From JBPESN01 sp051710625 (GTDB taxonomy: Bacteria > Pseudomonadota > Gammaproteobacteria > Enterobacterales > Enterobacteriaceae), in the NCBI RefSeq assembly GCF_051710625.1, contig NZ_JBPESN010000100.1, positions 1 to 6,640 on the forward strand: a stretch of 6,640 nucleotides of DNA, in the 5' to 3' direction. The first letter of the stretch is position 1. Every line of letters starts with the position of its first letter. A program made the position numbers and the translations under genes. The notes below the pieces were generated by a model. It saw only the letters and a program-made list of their open reading frames with translations, had not been told where the DNA came from and searched no databases. Below are positions 1 to 6,471 of the stretch, in pieces.

Positions 1-207
1 CTCACGTATTTCGATTTGTTCCGGGGTTATGGGAGAGGCCTTTGGCGTTTTCCCCTGTCGCTTATCACGCAGTTGTTTTACCCATTTCGTCATCGTAGAA
101 AGGCCGACGTCCATGGCTTTTGCTGCTTGCGCGGCGGTGTAATTTTGATCGACAATCAGTTGAGCGGATTCGCGTTTGAATTCAGGACTAAAATTTTTTC
201 TTTTCAT
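1..207 (-). CDS. IS911-type OrfA transposase subunit, N-terminal 69 codons (runs off window)
   Basis: The start is ATG at 207-205 and the frame is open to the window edge. The protein begins MKRKNFSPEFKRESAQLIVD and continues with YTAAQAAKAMDVGLSTMTKW, then QLRDKRQGKTPKASPITPEQ. This is nearly identical to IS911 OrfA (about 100 residues in the family). Residues about 22-45 form the helix-turn-helix that binds the IS ends. The leucine-zipper region and the frameshift site that makes the OrfAB transposase by programmed -1 slippage in IS911 are outside the window. No stop or frameshift is visible in this part, so the copy could be intact. It is read away from the opp operon, so transposase transcription would not run into oppA. 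Confidence 0.9.
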   Translation of the reverse strand, partial: MKRKNFSPEFKRESAQLIVDQNYTAAQAAKAMDVGLSTMTKWVKQLRDKRQGKTPKASPITPEQIEIRE

Positions 208-279
208 TGGTGCACCCGTGTTGTTCTGAGGTGAGCATATCACCTCTGTTCAGCTGGCCAAATTCAGTGTGCCACTACA
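1..279 (-). mobile_element. IS911-like (IS3 family) insertion sequence, 5' part, cut by window edge
   Basis: The outer tip is at 272-279, which reads TGTAGTGG on the minus strand, followed inward by a CACACTGAATTTGGCC-type end typical of IS911. Between the tip and the transposase start is a perfect 7-bp dyad (228-234 with 240-246, 5-base loop), then a weak ribosome site and the orfA ATG at 207-205. Over the 169 bases that can be compared it matches the copy at 6472-6640 with 7 differences by my count (about 96%). The two copies point away from each other, so the same IS end (orfA-proximal, IRL) faces the opp operon on both sides. The far end, orfB and any target duplication lie outside the window. 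Family assignment rests on my memory of IS911 OrfA and its ends. Confidence 0.9.
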
Positions 280-680
280 CTTTTGCGGCAGAGGGGCGAG
301 GTCAAAGACCTTCAGCGTGGTTCGACGGCGGAAAAAAAACTTTTTGCGATATATCAGTAGTGCCCTTCACGGTAGAGTTTCTTTTAACCGTTCACGTTCA
401 AGGGACTCGTCACGATGCAACCCAGATGTTATTAGTGTTATTCATCTTATCATTAGCAAATTATTTTAATTACTGACGATATATTGACCTTATGTGTTTT
501 TGCTACCCTCGGAATAACTTAATTATTTGATATACGCTCCTATGCAGTTGAAATCACAATGACAAAGGCCACGCACAGCGCTAAGGCGGGTTTGAGCCTG
601 TCGCCGCAACCTTTTTTACGGTGGCGCGACGCCTTGTTTAACATGCCTGGGTTAATATCGAATACCACATCTTTAGCCTT

Positions 681-724
681 GCGGCTTCGTTCGCCGCAGC
701 GGGCGTGAGGTGCGTTATGCCCGC
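681..724 (+). promoter_or_regulatory. Two adjacent stem-loops in the oppA leader
   Basis: Stem 1 pairs GCGGC (681-685) with GCCGC (693-697) over a 7-base loop and can be lengthened by T680-A698. Stem 2 starts 2 bases later, pairing GCGGGC (699-704) with GCCCGC (719-724) over a 14-base loop. Upstream there is also a longer imperfect fold pairing GTCGC (600-604) with GCGAC (626-630), and AAGGCG (583-588) could pair with CGCCTT (630-635). No T-run follows stem 2, so it does not look like a terminator. Leader structure affecting oppA translation or mRNA stability is inference. Confidence 0.4.
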
Positions 725-777
725 ATAGCAGGAATCTGCAGAGGGCTTGACAGGGTCCGTGCAATAATAAAAAAACC

Positions 778-781
778 GGAG
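778..781 (+). promoter_or_regulatory. oppA ribosome binding site, widely spaced
   Basis: GGAG at 778-781 is 10 bases from the oppA ATG at 792, longer than the usual 5-9. This matters because E. coli oppA is, as I recall, the founding member of the polyamine modulon: its Shine-Dalgarno sequence lies unusually far from the start, and polyamines stimulate its translation. The A-rich tract just upstream (769-775) should leave the site unstructured. The sRNA GcvB represses oppA in E. coli and Salmonella by pairing near the start; the early coding bases ACCAACATCAC are CA-rich, as GcvB targets tend to be, but I cannot show pairing from this sequence alone. Confidence 0.6.
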
Positions 782-791
782 TGCATCACTA

Positions 792-2429
792 ATGACCAAC
801 ATCACGAAAAAAACGCTTCTTGCCGCGACCGTGGTTACCGCCATGGGAATGAGCGTTGCTGGACAAACTTTTGCCGCGGACGTTCCCGCCGGCGTGCAGT
901 TAAGCGACAAACAGGAACTGGTACGCGGCAATGGCGCTGAATTGCAATCCCTGGATCCGCACAAGATTGAAGGGGTTCCCGAATCCAACGTTAACCGTGA
1001 CGTACTGGAAGGCCTTATCATTAACGACCTGCAGAGTCGGGCACAGCCGGGCGTGGCCGAGAGCTGGGAAAACAAGGATTTCAAAATCTGGACCTTCCAT
1101 CTGCGGCAAAACGCCAAATGGTCCAATGGCGATCCGGTCACCGCGCATGACTTTATCTACAGCTGGCGACGTCTGGCGGATCCCAAAACCGCCTCTCCTT
1201 ATGAAAGCTACCTGCAATACGCTCAGATCACCAATATCGACGATATCATCGGCGGCAAGAAAAACCCGGACACGCTGGGCGTGAAAGCACTTGACGATCA
1301 TACCCTGGAAGTCACGCTGGCCGAGCCGGTGCCGTATCTCATCAAAGTGCTCGCCCATCCGTCCATGTCGCCGGTGCCGCAAAAAGTAGTGGAAAAATTC
1401 GGTGAGAAGTGGACCCAGCCTGCCAATTGGGTGGGGAATGGCGCCTATGTCGTCAAAGACTGGGTAATTAACGAACGTATCGTTCTAGAGCGAAACCCGC
1501 AGTACTGGAATAACGCTAAAACCGTCATTAATAAAGTCACCTATCTGCCGATCTCGTCCGAAGTCACCGACGTCAACCGCTATCGCGCCGGCGAAGACGA
1601 TATGACCTACAACAACCTGCCGATTGAGTTATTCCAGAAACTCAAGAAAGAAATCCCTAAAGAAGTCCATGTCGATCCCTATCTTTGCACCTATTACTAC
1701 GAGATCAATAACCAGAAAGCGCCATTCACCGATGCGCGCGTGCGTACCGCGCTTAAGCTCGGGCTGGATCGCGATATCATCGTCAATAAAGTGAAAGCGC
1801 AGGGCGATCTGCCGGCCCACGGCTTCACGCCGCCCTATACCGATGGCGCCAAGCTGACGGCACCGGAATGGTTTGGCTGGTCGCAGGAGAAACGCAACGA
1901 AGAGGCGCGGAAATTGCTGGCCGAGGCGGGCTATACCAAAGACAAACCCTTGACCTTCGATTTACTGTATAACACCTCGGATCTGCATAAGAAGCTGGCC
2001 ATCGCCGTGGCTTCTATCTGGAAAAAGAACCTCGGTGTTAATGTGAAGCTTGAAAAACAGGAATGGAAAACCTTCCTCGATACCCGCCGTCAGGGCAATT
2101 TCGACGTCGCCCGGGCCGGCTGGTGTGCGGATTATAATGAACCGACGTCCTTCTTGAACATTATGCAGTTCAACAGCTCCAATAACAGCGCGCATTATAA
2201 GAACCCGGCATTTGATAAATTGCTGGTCCAGGCCCTGCAGGCCGGTTCGGAAGACGCTCGCGCCGGCATCTATCAGCAGGCGGAACAGCAGCTGGATAAA
2301 GACTCGGCAATCGTCCCGGTGTATTACTATGTTAACGCCCGTTTGGTCAAACCTTACGTAGGGGGTTATACCGGTAAAGATCCGCTTGATAATGTATATG
2401 TAAAAGATCTCTACATTATCAAACATTAA
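792..2429 (+). CDS. oppA: Periplasmic oligopeptide-binding protein OppA
   Basis: This is the substrate-binding subunit of the Opp ABC importer; it captures short peptides in the periplasm largely regardless of side chains and delivers them to OppBC. The 545-residue protein has a Sec signal peptide: lysines at 6-7, a hydrophobic core at about 8-23, and probable cleavage after A28 (QTFA/ADVPAG). The mature 517 residues equal the E. coli length. The ligand contacts known from Salmonella OppA are present: E60, V62, Y137, K335, H399, W425, R432, R441, W444 and D447 (mature 32, 34, 109, 307, 371, 397, 404, 413, 416, 419). The disulfide pair C299/C445 (mature 271/417) is also kept. The fold is the SBP_bac_5 family. 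The ATG at 792 is supported by GGAG at 778-781 and by the conserved MTNITK start. No frameshift or missing residue is seen, so it should be functional. A strong hairpin lies 18 bases past the stop. Confidence 0.98.
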   Translation: MTNITKKTLLAATVVTAMGMSVAGQTFAADVPAGVQLSDKQELVRGNGAELQSLDPHKIEGVPESNVNRDVLEGLIINDLQSRAQPGVAESWENKDFKIWTFHLRQNAKWSNGDPVTAHDFIYSWRRLADPKTASPYESYLQYAQITNIDDIIGGKKNPDTLGVKALDDHTLEVTLAEPVPYLIKVLAHPSMSPVPQKVVEKFGEKWTQPANWVGNGAYVVKDWVINERIVLERNPQYWNNAKTVINKVTYLPISSEVTDVNRYRAGEDDMTYNNLPIELFQKLKKEIPKEVHVDPYLCTYYYEINNQKAPFTDARVRTALKLGLDRDIIVNKVKAQGDLPAHGFTPPYTDGAKLTAPEWFGWSQEKRNEEARKLLAEAGYTKDKPLTFDLLYNTSDLHKKLAIAVASIWKKNLGVNVKLEKQEWKTFLDTRRQGNFDVARAGWCADYNEPTSFLNIMQFNSSNNSAHYKNPAFDKLLVQALQAGSEDARAGIYQQAEQQLDKDSAIVPVYYYVNARLVKPYVGGYTGKDPLDNVYVKDLYIIKH

Positions 2430-2447
2430 GGACGTTTGACGTGAGAC

Positions 2448-2480
2448 AATAGGGCAGGCCGCTGGCGGTCGTGCCCTATT
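2448..2480 (+). terminator. Strong hairpin between oppA and oppB (partial terminator or mRNA stabiliser)
   Basis: AATAGGGCA (2448-2456) pairs perfectly with TGCCCTATT (2472-2480). The enclosed bases fold further, with 2457-2461 pairing to 2466-2470 (one G-U) around a CTGG loop and a single bulged G at 2471. The stem is followed only by T-TGTTCTG, a poor U-tract, so full termination is unlikely. A structure here would leave most transcripts covering oppA alone, or protect the oppA 3' end from decay, while some transcription continues into oppBCDF. That would match the known excess of binding protein over membrane subunits in such importers. The structure is seen in the sequence; its role is inferred. 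Confidence 0.7.
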
Positions 2481-2527
2481 TGTTCTGCAAACGCCTTACC
2501 GTCTACTGCCACGTTATAGGTCTGGTA

Positions 2528-3448
2528 ATGTTAAAGTTTATCCTTCGACGGCTGCTGGAAGCGATTCCAACGCTGTTCGTACTGATCACCATCTCATTTT
2601 TCATGATGCGTCTGGCACCCGGCAGCCCGTTTACCGGCGAGCGCAACCTGCCGCCGGAAGTGATGGCCAATATTGAAGCCAAATACCATCTGAACGATCC
2701 CATCCTTACGCAGTACGGCAATTATTTATTGCAACTCGCCCACGGTGATTTCGGTCCCTCGTTCAAATATAAAGACTACTCGGTCAATGATCTGGTCGCC
2801 AACTCGTTTCCCGTCTCAGCCAAACTGGGGCTGGCGGCGTTTTTGCTGGCGGTGGTGGTCGGTGTCGCCGCCGGGGTTATGGCCGCGTTGAAGCAGAACA
2901 CCAAATGGGACTATCTTGCCATGGGGTTTGCCATGACCGGCATGGTGATCCCCAGTTTTGTGGTAGCGCCGCTATTGGTGCTGATTTTCGCCATCACGCT
3001 GAAATGGCTGCCCGGCGGCGGCTGGAACGGTGGCGAACTCAAATTTGTCATTTTGCCGATGGTCGCGCTTTCACTGGCTTATATCGCCAACATCGCCCGC
3101 ATTACCCGCGGTTCGATGATTGAAGTGCTGCATTCCAATTTCATCCGCACCGCGCGCGCTAAAGGGCTGCCGATGCGGCGAATTATTTTCAGCCATGCTC
3201 TGAAGCCGGCGCTGCTGCCGATCATCTCGTATATGGGACCGGCGTTTGTCAGCATCATTACCGGTTCGATGGTGATAGAGACGATTTATGGTTTGCCCGG
3301 TATTGGTCAGCTGTTTATCAACGGCGCTCTCAACCGCGACTATTCCCTGGTGCTGAGCCTGACGATTCTGGTGGGTACCCTGACCATTGTGTTTAACGCC
3401 ATTGTCGATGTCCTGTATGCGGTTATCGACCCGAAAATCCGATATTGA
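2528..3448 (+). CDS. oppB: Oligopeptide ABC importer inner-membrane permease OppB
   Basis: This is one of the two channel subunits of the peptide importer, paired with OppC in the inner membrane. I take ATG at 2528, giving 306 residues beginning MLKFILRRLLEAIPTLF, the E. coli length and start; the weak AGG at 2518-2520 lies 7 bases upstream. The open frame extends back to a GTG at 2471, but those 19 extra residues have no family match and overlap the hairpin arm. Six membrane segments are apparent at about 9-30, 99-121, 133-158, 172-192, 229-251 and 276-297, with a large periplasmic loop after the first. The cytoplasmic coupling (EAA) loop is at about 207-231 (RTARAKG followed by the HALKPALLP segment) and should contact an ATPase subunit. 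oppA ends 98 bases upstream and oppC starts 15 bases downstream. Confidence 0.97.
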   Translation: MLKFILRRLLEAIPTLFVLITISFFMMRLAPGSPFTGERNLPPEVMANIEAKYHLNDPILTQYGNYLLQLAHGDFGPSFKYKDYSVNDLVANSFPVSAKLGLAAFLLAVVVGVAAGVMAALKQNTKWDYLAMGFAMTGMVIPSFVVAPLLVLIFAITLKWLPGGGWNGGELKFVILPMVALSLAYIANIARITRGSMIEVLHSNFIRTARAKGLPMRRIIFSHALKPALLPIISYMGPAFVSIITGSMVIETIYGLPGIGQLFINGALNRDYSLVLSLTILVGTLTIVFNAIVDVLYAVIDPKIRY

Positions 3449-3463
3449 CGCTGGAGCGCGCAA

Positions 3464-4372
3464 ATGATTGTGAGCAAAAAAAATAGCGAAGCTCTGGAGA
3501 AATTCAGTGAACAACTGGAAGTTGAGGGCCGCAGCCTGTGGGCCGACGCCCGCCGACACTTCATTCATAACAAGGCGGCGTTGGCCAGCCTCTTTATCCT
3601 GCTGCTGATCGCGTTGTTCGTCATCCTGGCGCCGCCGCTATCTGCATTCCGCTATGACGATACCAACTGGGGCATGATGTCCAATGCGCCGGATATCGCC
3701 TCCCAACACTATTTCGGCACCGATTCCTCCGGCCGTGATTTGCTAGTGCGGGTCGCCATCGGCGGCCGTATTTCGCTCATGGTGGGCATTGCCGCCGCAC
3801 TGGTGGCGGTCGTAGTGGGGACGCTCTACGGCGCGCTGGCCGGTTATCTCGGCGGCAAAACTGACTCCCTGATGATGCGGCTGCTGGAAATTCTCAACTC
3901 GTTTCCGTTCATGTTTTTCGTCATCCTGCTGGTGACATTTTTTGGTCAGAACATCTTTTTGATTTTCGTGGCTATCGGGTTGGTTTCCTGGTTGGATATG
4001 GCCCGTATCGTCCGCGGACAGACGCTGGGGCTGAAGCGTAAAGAGTTCATTGAGGCGGCCATCGTCAGCGGCGTGTCCACCCGCAATATTATTCTGCGCC
4101 ATATTGTGCCGAACGTACTGGGTGTGGTGGTGGTGTACGCTTCACTTCTGGTGCCCAGCATGATTTTGTTTGAGTCCTTCCTGAGCTTTCTCGGTCTGGG
4201 CACCCAGGAGCCGCTTTCCAGCTGGGGGGCGCTGCTTAGCGACGGCGCCAACTCCATGGAGGTGTCTCCCTGGCTGCTGATTTTCCCGGCGCTGTTTCTG
4301 GTGGTGACGCTATTTTGTTTCAACTTTATCGGCGATGGGTTACGTGACGCCCTCGATCCGAAAGACCGTTAA
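3464..4372 (+). CDS. oppC: Oligopeptide ABC importer inner-membrane permease OppC
   Basis: This is the second channel subunit, forming the translocation path with OppB. Its 302 residues equal the E. coli length. The N-terminal cytoplasmic tail (about 1-37, charged, including LEVEGRSLWADARR) precedes the first membrane helix (39-60), the arrangement of the OppC N-terminal domain. Further membrane segments are at about 104-127, 148-160, 163-178, 217-240 and 269-289. The EAA coupling motif is clear: E197-A198-A199, G203, then RHIVPN at 212-217. The conserved YFGTDSSGRDL stretch at 83-93 is typical of this subfamily. ATG at 3464 has GGAG at 3453-3456, 7 bases upstream. The gene begins 15 bases after oppB, and its stop codon TAA lies within the oppD ribosome site, implying coupled translation. 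Nothing is missing. Confidence 0.97.
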   Translation: MIVSKKNSEALEKFSEQLEVEGRSLWADARRHFIHNKAALASLFILLLIALFVILAPPLSAFRYDDTNWGMMSNAPDIASQHYFGTDSSGRDLLVRVAIGGRISLMVGIAAALVAVVVGTLYGALAGYLGGKTDSLMMRLLEILNSFPFMFFVILLVTFFGQNIFLIFVAIGLVSWLDMARIVRGQTLGLKRKEFIEAAIVSGVSTRNIILRHIVPNVLGVVVVYASLLVPSMILFESFLSFLGLGTQEPLSSWGALLSDGANSMEVSPWLLIFPALFLVVTLFCFNFIGDGLRDALDPKDR

Positions 4373-4383
4373 GGAGTTCCGCC

Positions 4384-5409
4384 ATGAGCACGAATCAAAC
4401 CTTGGTGCCGGACGCGGTGACGCTTACGGACACCGCCTCGCCGGTACTGCTGGATGTGCGTGACCTGCGGGTGACCTTCGCCACCCAGGACGGCGCGGTG
4501 ACCGCGGTCAACGATCTCGATTTCACTCTGCGCGCCGGCGAAACCCTGGGCATCGTCGGCGAGTCTGGCTCCGGCAAATCCCAGACCGCTTTCGCCTTGA
4601 TGGGGCTGCTGGCGGCCAACGGCCGTATCGACGGCAGCGCCAAGTTCAACAACCGCGAAATTCTCAATCTGCCGGAAAAGCAGCTGAACAAACTGCGCGC
4701 CGAGCAGATTTCGATGATTTTCCAGGATCCGATGACCTCGCTGAATCCCTACATGCGCGTGGGCGATCAGTTGATGGAAGTGCTGCAACTGCATAAACGG
4801 ATCGGCAAACATGAGGCTTTTAATGAGTCCGTGCGCATGCTGGACGCGGTAAAAATGCCTGAAGCGCGCAAGCGCATGCGTATGCATCCCCATGAGTTCT
4901 CGGGCGGTATGCGCCAGCGGGTGATGATCGCCATGGCGCTACTGTGCCGACCGAAACTGCTCATCGCCGATGAGCCGACCACCGCGCTGGATGTGACGGT
5001 GCAGGCGCAGATTATGAACCTGCTCAATGAATTAAAACGCGAGTTCAATACCGCCATCATCATGATTACCCACGACCTGGGCGTCGTGGCCGGCATTTGC
5101 GATCGGGTACTGGTCATGTACGCCGGACGCACCATGGAGTACGGCAAGGCGCGCGATGTGTTTTATCGCCCAAGTCATCCCTATTCCATCAGCCTGTTGG
5201 CGGCGGTACCCCGTCTGGATGCGGACGGTAGCGAAAGCATGAGCAGCATTCCCGGCAATCCGCCTAATCTGCTGCGCTTGCCTAAAGGCTGTCCTTTCCA
5301 GCCGCGCTGTCCCTACTTGATGGACATTTGCGCCACCATGCCGCCGCTGAAACGCTTTGGCGATCAGCGACTGCGCGCCTGTTATAAGCCACTGGAGGAG
5401 CTGATATGA
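4384..5409 (+). CDS. oppD: Oligopeptide ABC importer ATP-binding subunit OppD
   Basis: This is one of the two non-identical ATPases on the cytoplasmic face of OppBC; ATP hydrolysis by the OppD/OppF pair drives import. In the 341 residues, all nucleotide-binding motifs are intact: Walker A GESGSGKS (59-66), Q-loop Q114 in IFQDPMTSLNP, signature SGGMR (173-177), Walker B LLIAD with catalytic E197, D-loop ALD (201-203) and H-loop H230. The C-terminal oligopeptide-transporter domain carries C303, C309, C316 and C333 (Cx5Cx6Cx16C), a pattern linked to a [4Fe-4S] cluster in related peptide importers. ATG at 4384 follows AAGGAG (4371-4376) by 7 bases; oppC ends 11 bases upstream. The first ~17 residues diverge from E. 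coli and make the protein a few residues longer. The stop overlaps the oppF start as ATGA. Confidence 0.97.
   Translation: MSTNQTLVPDAVTLTDTASPVLLDVRDLRVTFATQDGAVTAVNDLDFTLRAGETLGIVGESGSGKSQTAFALMGLLAANGRIDGSAKFNNREILNLPEKQLNKLRAEQISMIFQDPMTSLNPYMRVGDQLMEVLQLHKRIGKHEAFNESVRMLDAVKMPEARKRMRMHPHEFSGGMRQRVMIAMALLCRPKLLIADEPTTALDVTVQAQIMNLLNELKREFNTAIIMITHDLGVVAGICDRVLVMYAGRTMEYGKARDVFYRPSHPYSISLLAAVPRLDADGSESMSSIPGNPPNLLRLPKGCPFQPRCPYLMDICATMPPLKRFGDQRLRACYKPLEELI
4713..4731 (+). repeat. 19-bp direct repeat at the Q-loop, oppD copy (second copy 5717-5735)
   Basis: GATGATTTTCCAGGATCCG occurs identically in oppD (4713-4731) and oppF (5717-5735), 1004 bases apart and in the same reading frame, encoding MIFQDP around the Q-loop. 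It reflects the shared origin and tight constraint of the two ATPase genes. It is the longest exact match between them that I noticed by eye. Confidence 0.85.
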
Positions 5410-6422
5410 GCACCCTGGCCGAGAAGAAAAAAGTCATCCTCGACGTCGACAATCTGAAGGTGTATTTCGACGTGAAAGGGGATAAACAGTGGTTCTGGCA
5501 GCCCGCCAAAAGCCTGAAGGCGGTAGATGGTGTGTCCCTGCGGCTGTATGAAGGGGAGACGCTGGGCGTAGTCGGCGAGTCCGGCTGCGGTAAATCGACC
5601 TTTGCCCGGGCGCTGATTGGTCTGGTCAAAGCCACCAGCGGGCGCATCGCCTGGCTGGGAAAAGAGTTGCAGGATATGAATACGGCGCAGTGGCGAGCCG
5701 CGCGTAACGATATCCAGATGATTTTCCAGGATCCGCTGGCCTCGCTCAATCCCCGCATGACAATTGGTGATATCATCGCTGAACCGCTGCACACCTATTT
5801 CCCGAAAATGCCCCGCCAGGAAGTGAAGGAAAAAGTGCGCAACATGATGATAAAGGTCGGGCTATTGCCGAACCTGATTAACCGTTATCCCCATGAGTTT
5901 TCCGGCGGGCAATGCCAGCGTATCGGCATTGCCCGGGCGCTGATTCTGAAGCCGAAGCTGGTGATATGTGATGAACCGGTGTCGGCGCTGGATGTGTCCA
6001 CTCAGGCGCAGGTGGTGAACTTGTTGCAGCAACTGCAGCGGGAAATGGGGCTTTCGCTGATTTTCATTGCGCACGATTTGGCGGTCGTCAAGCATATCTC
6101 CGATCGGGTTTTGGTCATGTATCTCGGCCATGCCGTGGAGCTTGGCACTTTTGAAGAGGTGTATCACAATCCACAGCATCCCTATACGCGCGCGTTGATG
6201 TCGGCGGTGCCGATACCGGATCCGGATAAAGAGCGCAATAAGGTCATTCAGCTACTGGAGGGGGATTTGCCCTCGCCGATTAATCCCCCGTCGGGATGCG
6301 TGTTCCGCACGCGCTGTCCGCTGGCCGATGAGAGCTGCGCCGTGACGCGACCGATATTACAGGGCAGCTTCCGCCACGCCCGTTCATGTATCAAGGTAGA
6401 TGTCGCCCAGCTGGCGCAATAA
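5406..6422 (+). CDS. oppF: Oligopeptide ABC importer ATP-binding subunit OppF
   Basis: This is the partner ATPase of OppD. In the 338 residues the motifs are complete: Walker A GESGCGKST (57-65), Q-loop Q108, signature SGGQC (166-170), Walker B LVICD with catalytic E190, D-loop ALD (194-196) and H-loop H223. The KQWFWQPAKSLKAVDGV stretch near the N-terminus is an OppF hallmark that separates it from OppD. C298, C304, C311 and C328 repeat the exact Cx5Cx6Cx16C spacing of OppD, again suggesting an iron-sulfur site. The ATG at 5406 overlaps the oppD stop (ATGA), with a strong GGAGGAG at 5394-5400, 5 bases upstream, so translation is probably coupled. The C-terminal tail DVAQLAQ is slightly longer than in E. 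coli. A terminator-like hairpin begins 13 bases after the stop. Confidence 0.97.
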   Translation: MSTLAEKKKVILDVDNLKVYFDVKGDKQWFWQPAKSLKAVDGVSLRLYEGETLGVVGESGCGKSTFARALIGLVKATSGRIAWLGKELQDMNTAQWRAARNDIQMIFQDPLASLNPRMTIGDIIAEPLHTYFPKMPRQEVKEKVRNMMIKVGLLPNLINRYPHEFSGGQCQRIGIARALILKPKLVICDEPVSALDVSTQAQVVNLLQQLQREMGLSLIFIAHDLAVVKHISDRVLVMYLGHAVELGTFEEVYHNPQHPYTRALMSAVPIPDPDKERNKVIQLLEGDLPSPINPPSGCVFRTRCPLADESCAVTRPILQGSFRHARSCIKVDVAQLAQ

Positions 6423-6435
6423 CAGGTCGGCCAAG

Positions 6436-6466
6436 CGGGCGCGGCGGGAGGGGGTTGCCGCGCCCG
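6436..6466 (+). terminator. GC-rich terminator-like hairpin after oppF
   Basis: CGGGCGCGGC (6436-6445) pairs perfectly over 10 bp with GCCGCGCCCG (6457-6466); two further G-U pairs are possible inside, leaving a short G-rich loop. It begins 13 bases after the oppF stop, the expected place for the operon terminator. What follows is only ATTGG before the IS tip at 6472, so a U-tract is absent. It may be a terminator whose T-run was lost next to the IS, or a structure that only protects the 3' end of the mRNA. Confidence 0.65.
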
Positions 6467-6471
6467 ATTGG

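Larger units (their letters stand above)
280..791 (+). other. Gene-free upstream region of oppA (promoter and leader zone)
   Basis: I find no convincing gene in these 512 bases on either strand; short open frames here have no recognisable protein and no good ribosome site. About 430-560 is AT-rich, while about 570-730 is GC-rich with several inverted repeats. The oppA promoter most plausibly lies in the AT-rich part, which would give a leader of roughly 230-330 bases, but no consensus promoter stands out. The best pair I can offer is TTCATC (441-446) and TTTAAT (465-470) with an 18-base gap, which is weak at -35. TTGACC at 484-489 is a good -35 box but has no -10 at a usable distance. An A-run (about 331-338) followed by a T-run lies near the IS end. 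None of this sequence is recognisable as remains of the genes usually upstream of opp in E. coli (ychE, adhE). Confidence 0.6.

Noticed and set aside
207..476. Plus-strand frame running out of the IS into the upstream region
   Set aside because: Its first part is simply the complement of the IS end, and the remainder resembles no protein; a near-copy of its first residues appears on the minus strand at the other IS for the same reason.
643..708. 21-residue leader peptide upstream of oppA
   Set aside because: No ribosome site precedes the ATG, and the peptide has no run of one amino acid that would suggest attenuation.
747..770. Perfect TTGACA with TAATAA downstream as an oppA promoter
   Set aside because: The gap is only 12 bases, and a start there would fall on or next to the ribosome site, leaving no usable leader.
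280..791. CRISPR array, tRNA, sRNA gene or gene remnant in the long gap
   Set aside because: There are no regularly spaced repeats, no tRNA cloverleaf, and no readable fragment of a known protein on either strand.
2471..2527. Upstream GTG start adding 19 residues to OppB
   Set aside because: The extra residues have no family counterpart, the GTG lies at the 3' arm of a stable hairpin, and the ATG at 2528 reproduces the known OppB start and length.
4369..4893. Long open frame on the minus strand opposite oppD (174 residues), and similar ones opposite oppA, oppB, oppC and oppF
   Set aside because: They lie antisense to strongly conserved genes, have compositions expected of reverse-frame reading, and match no protein family I know.
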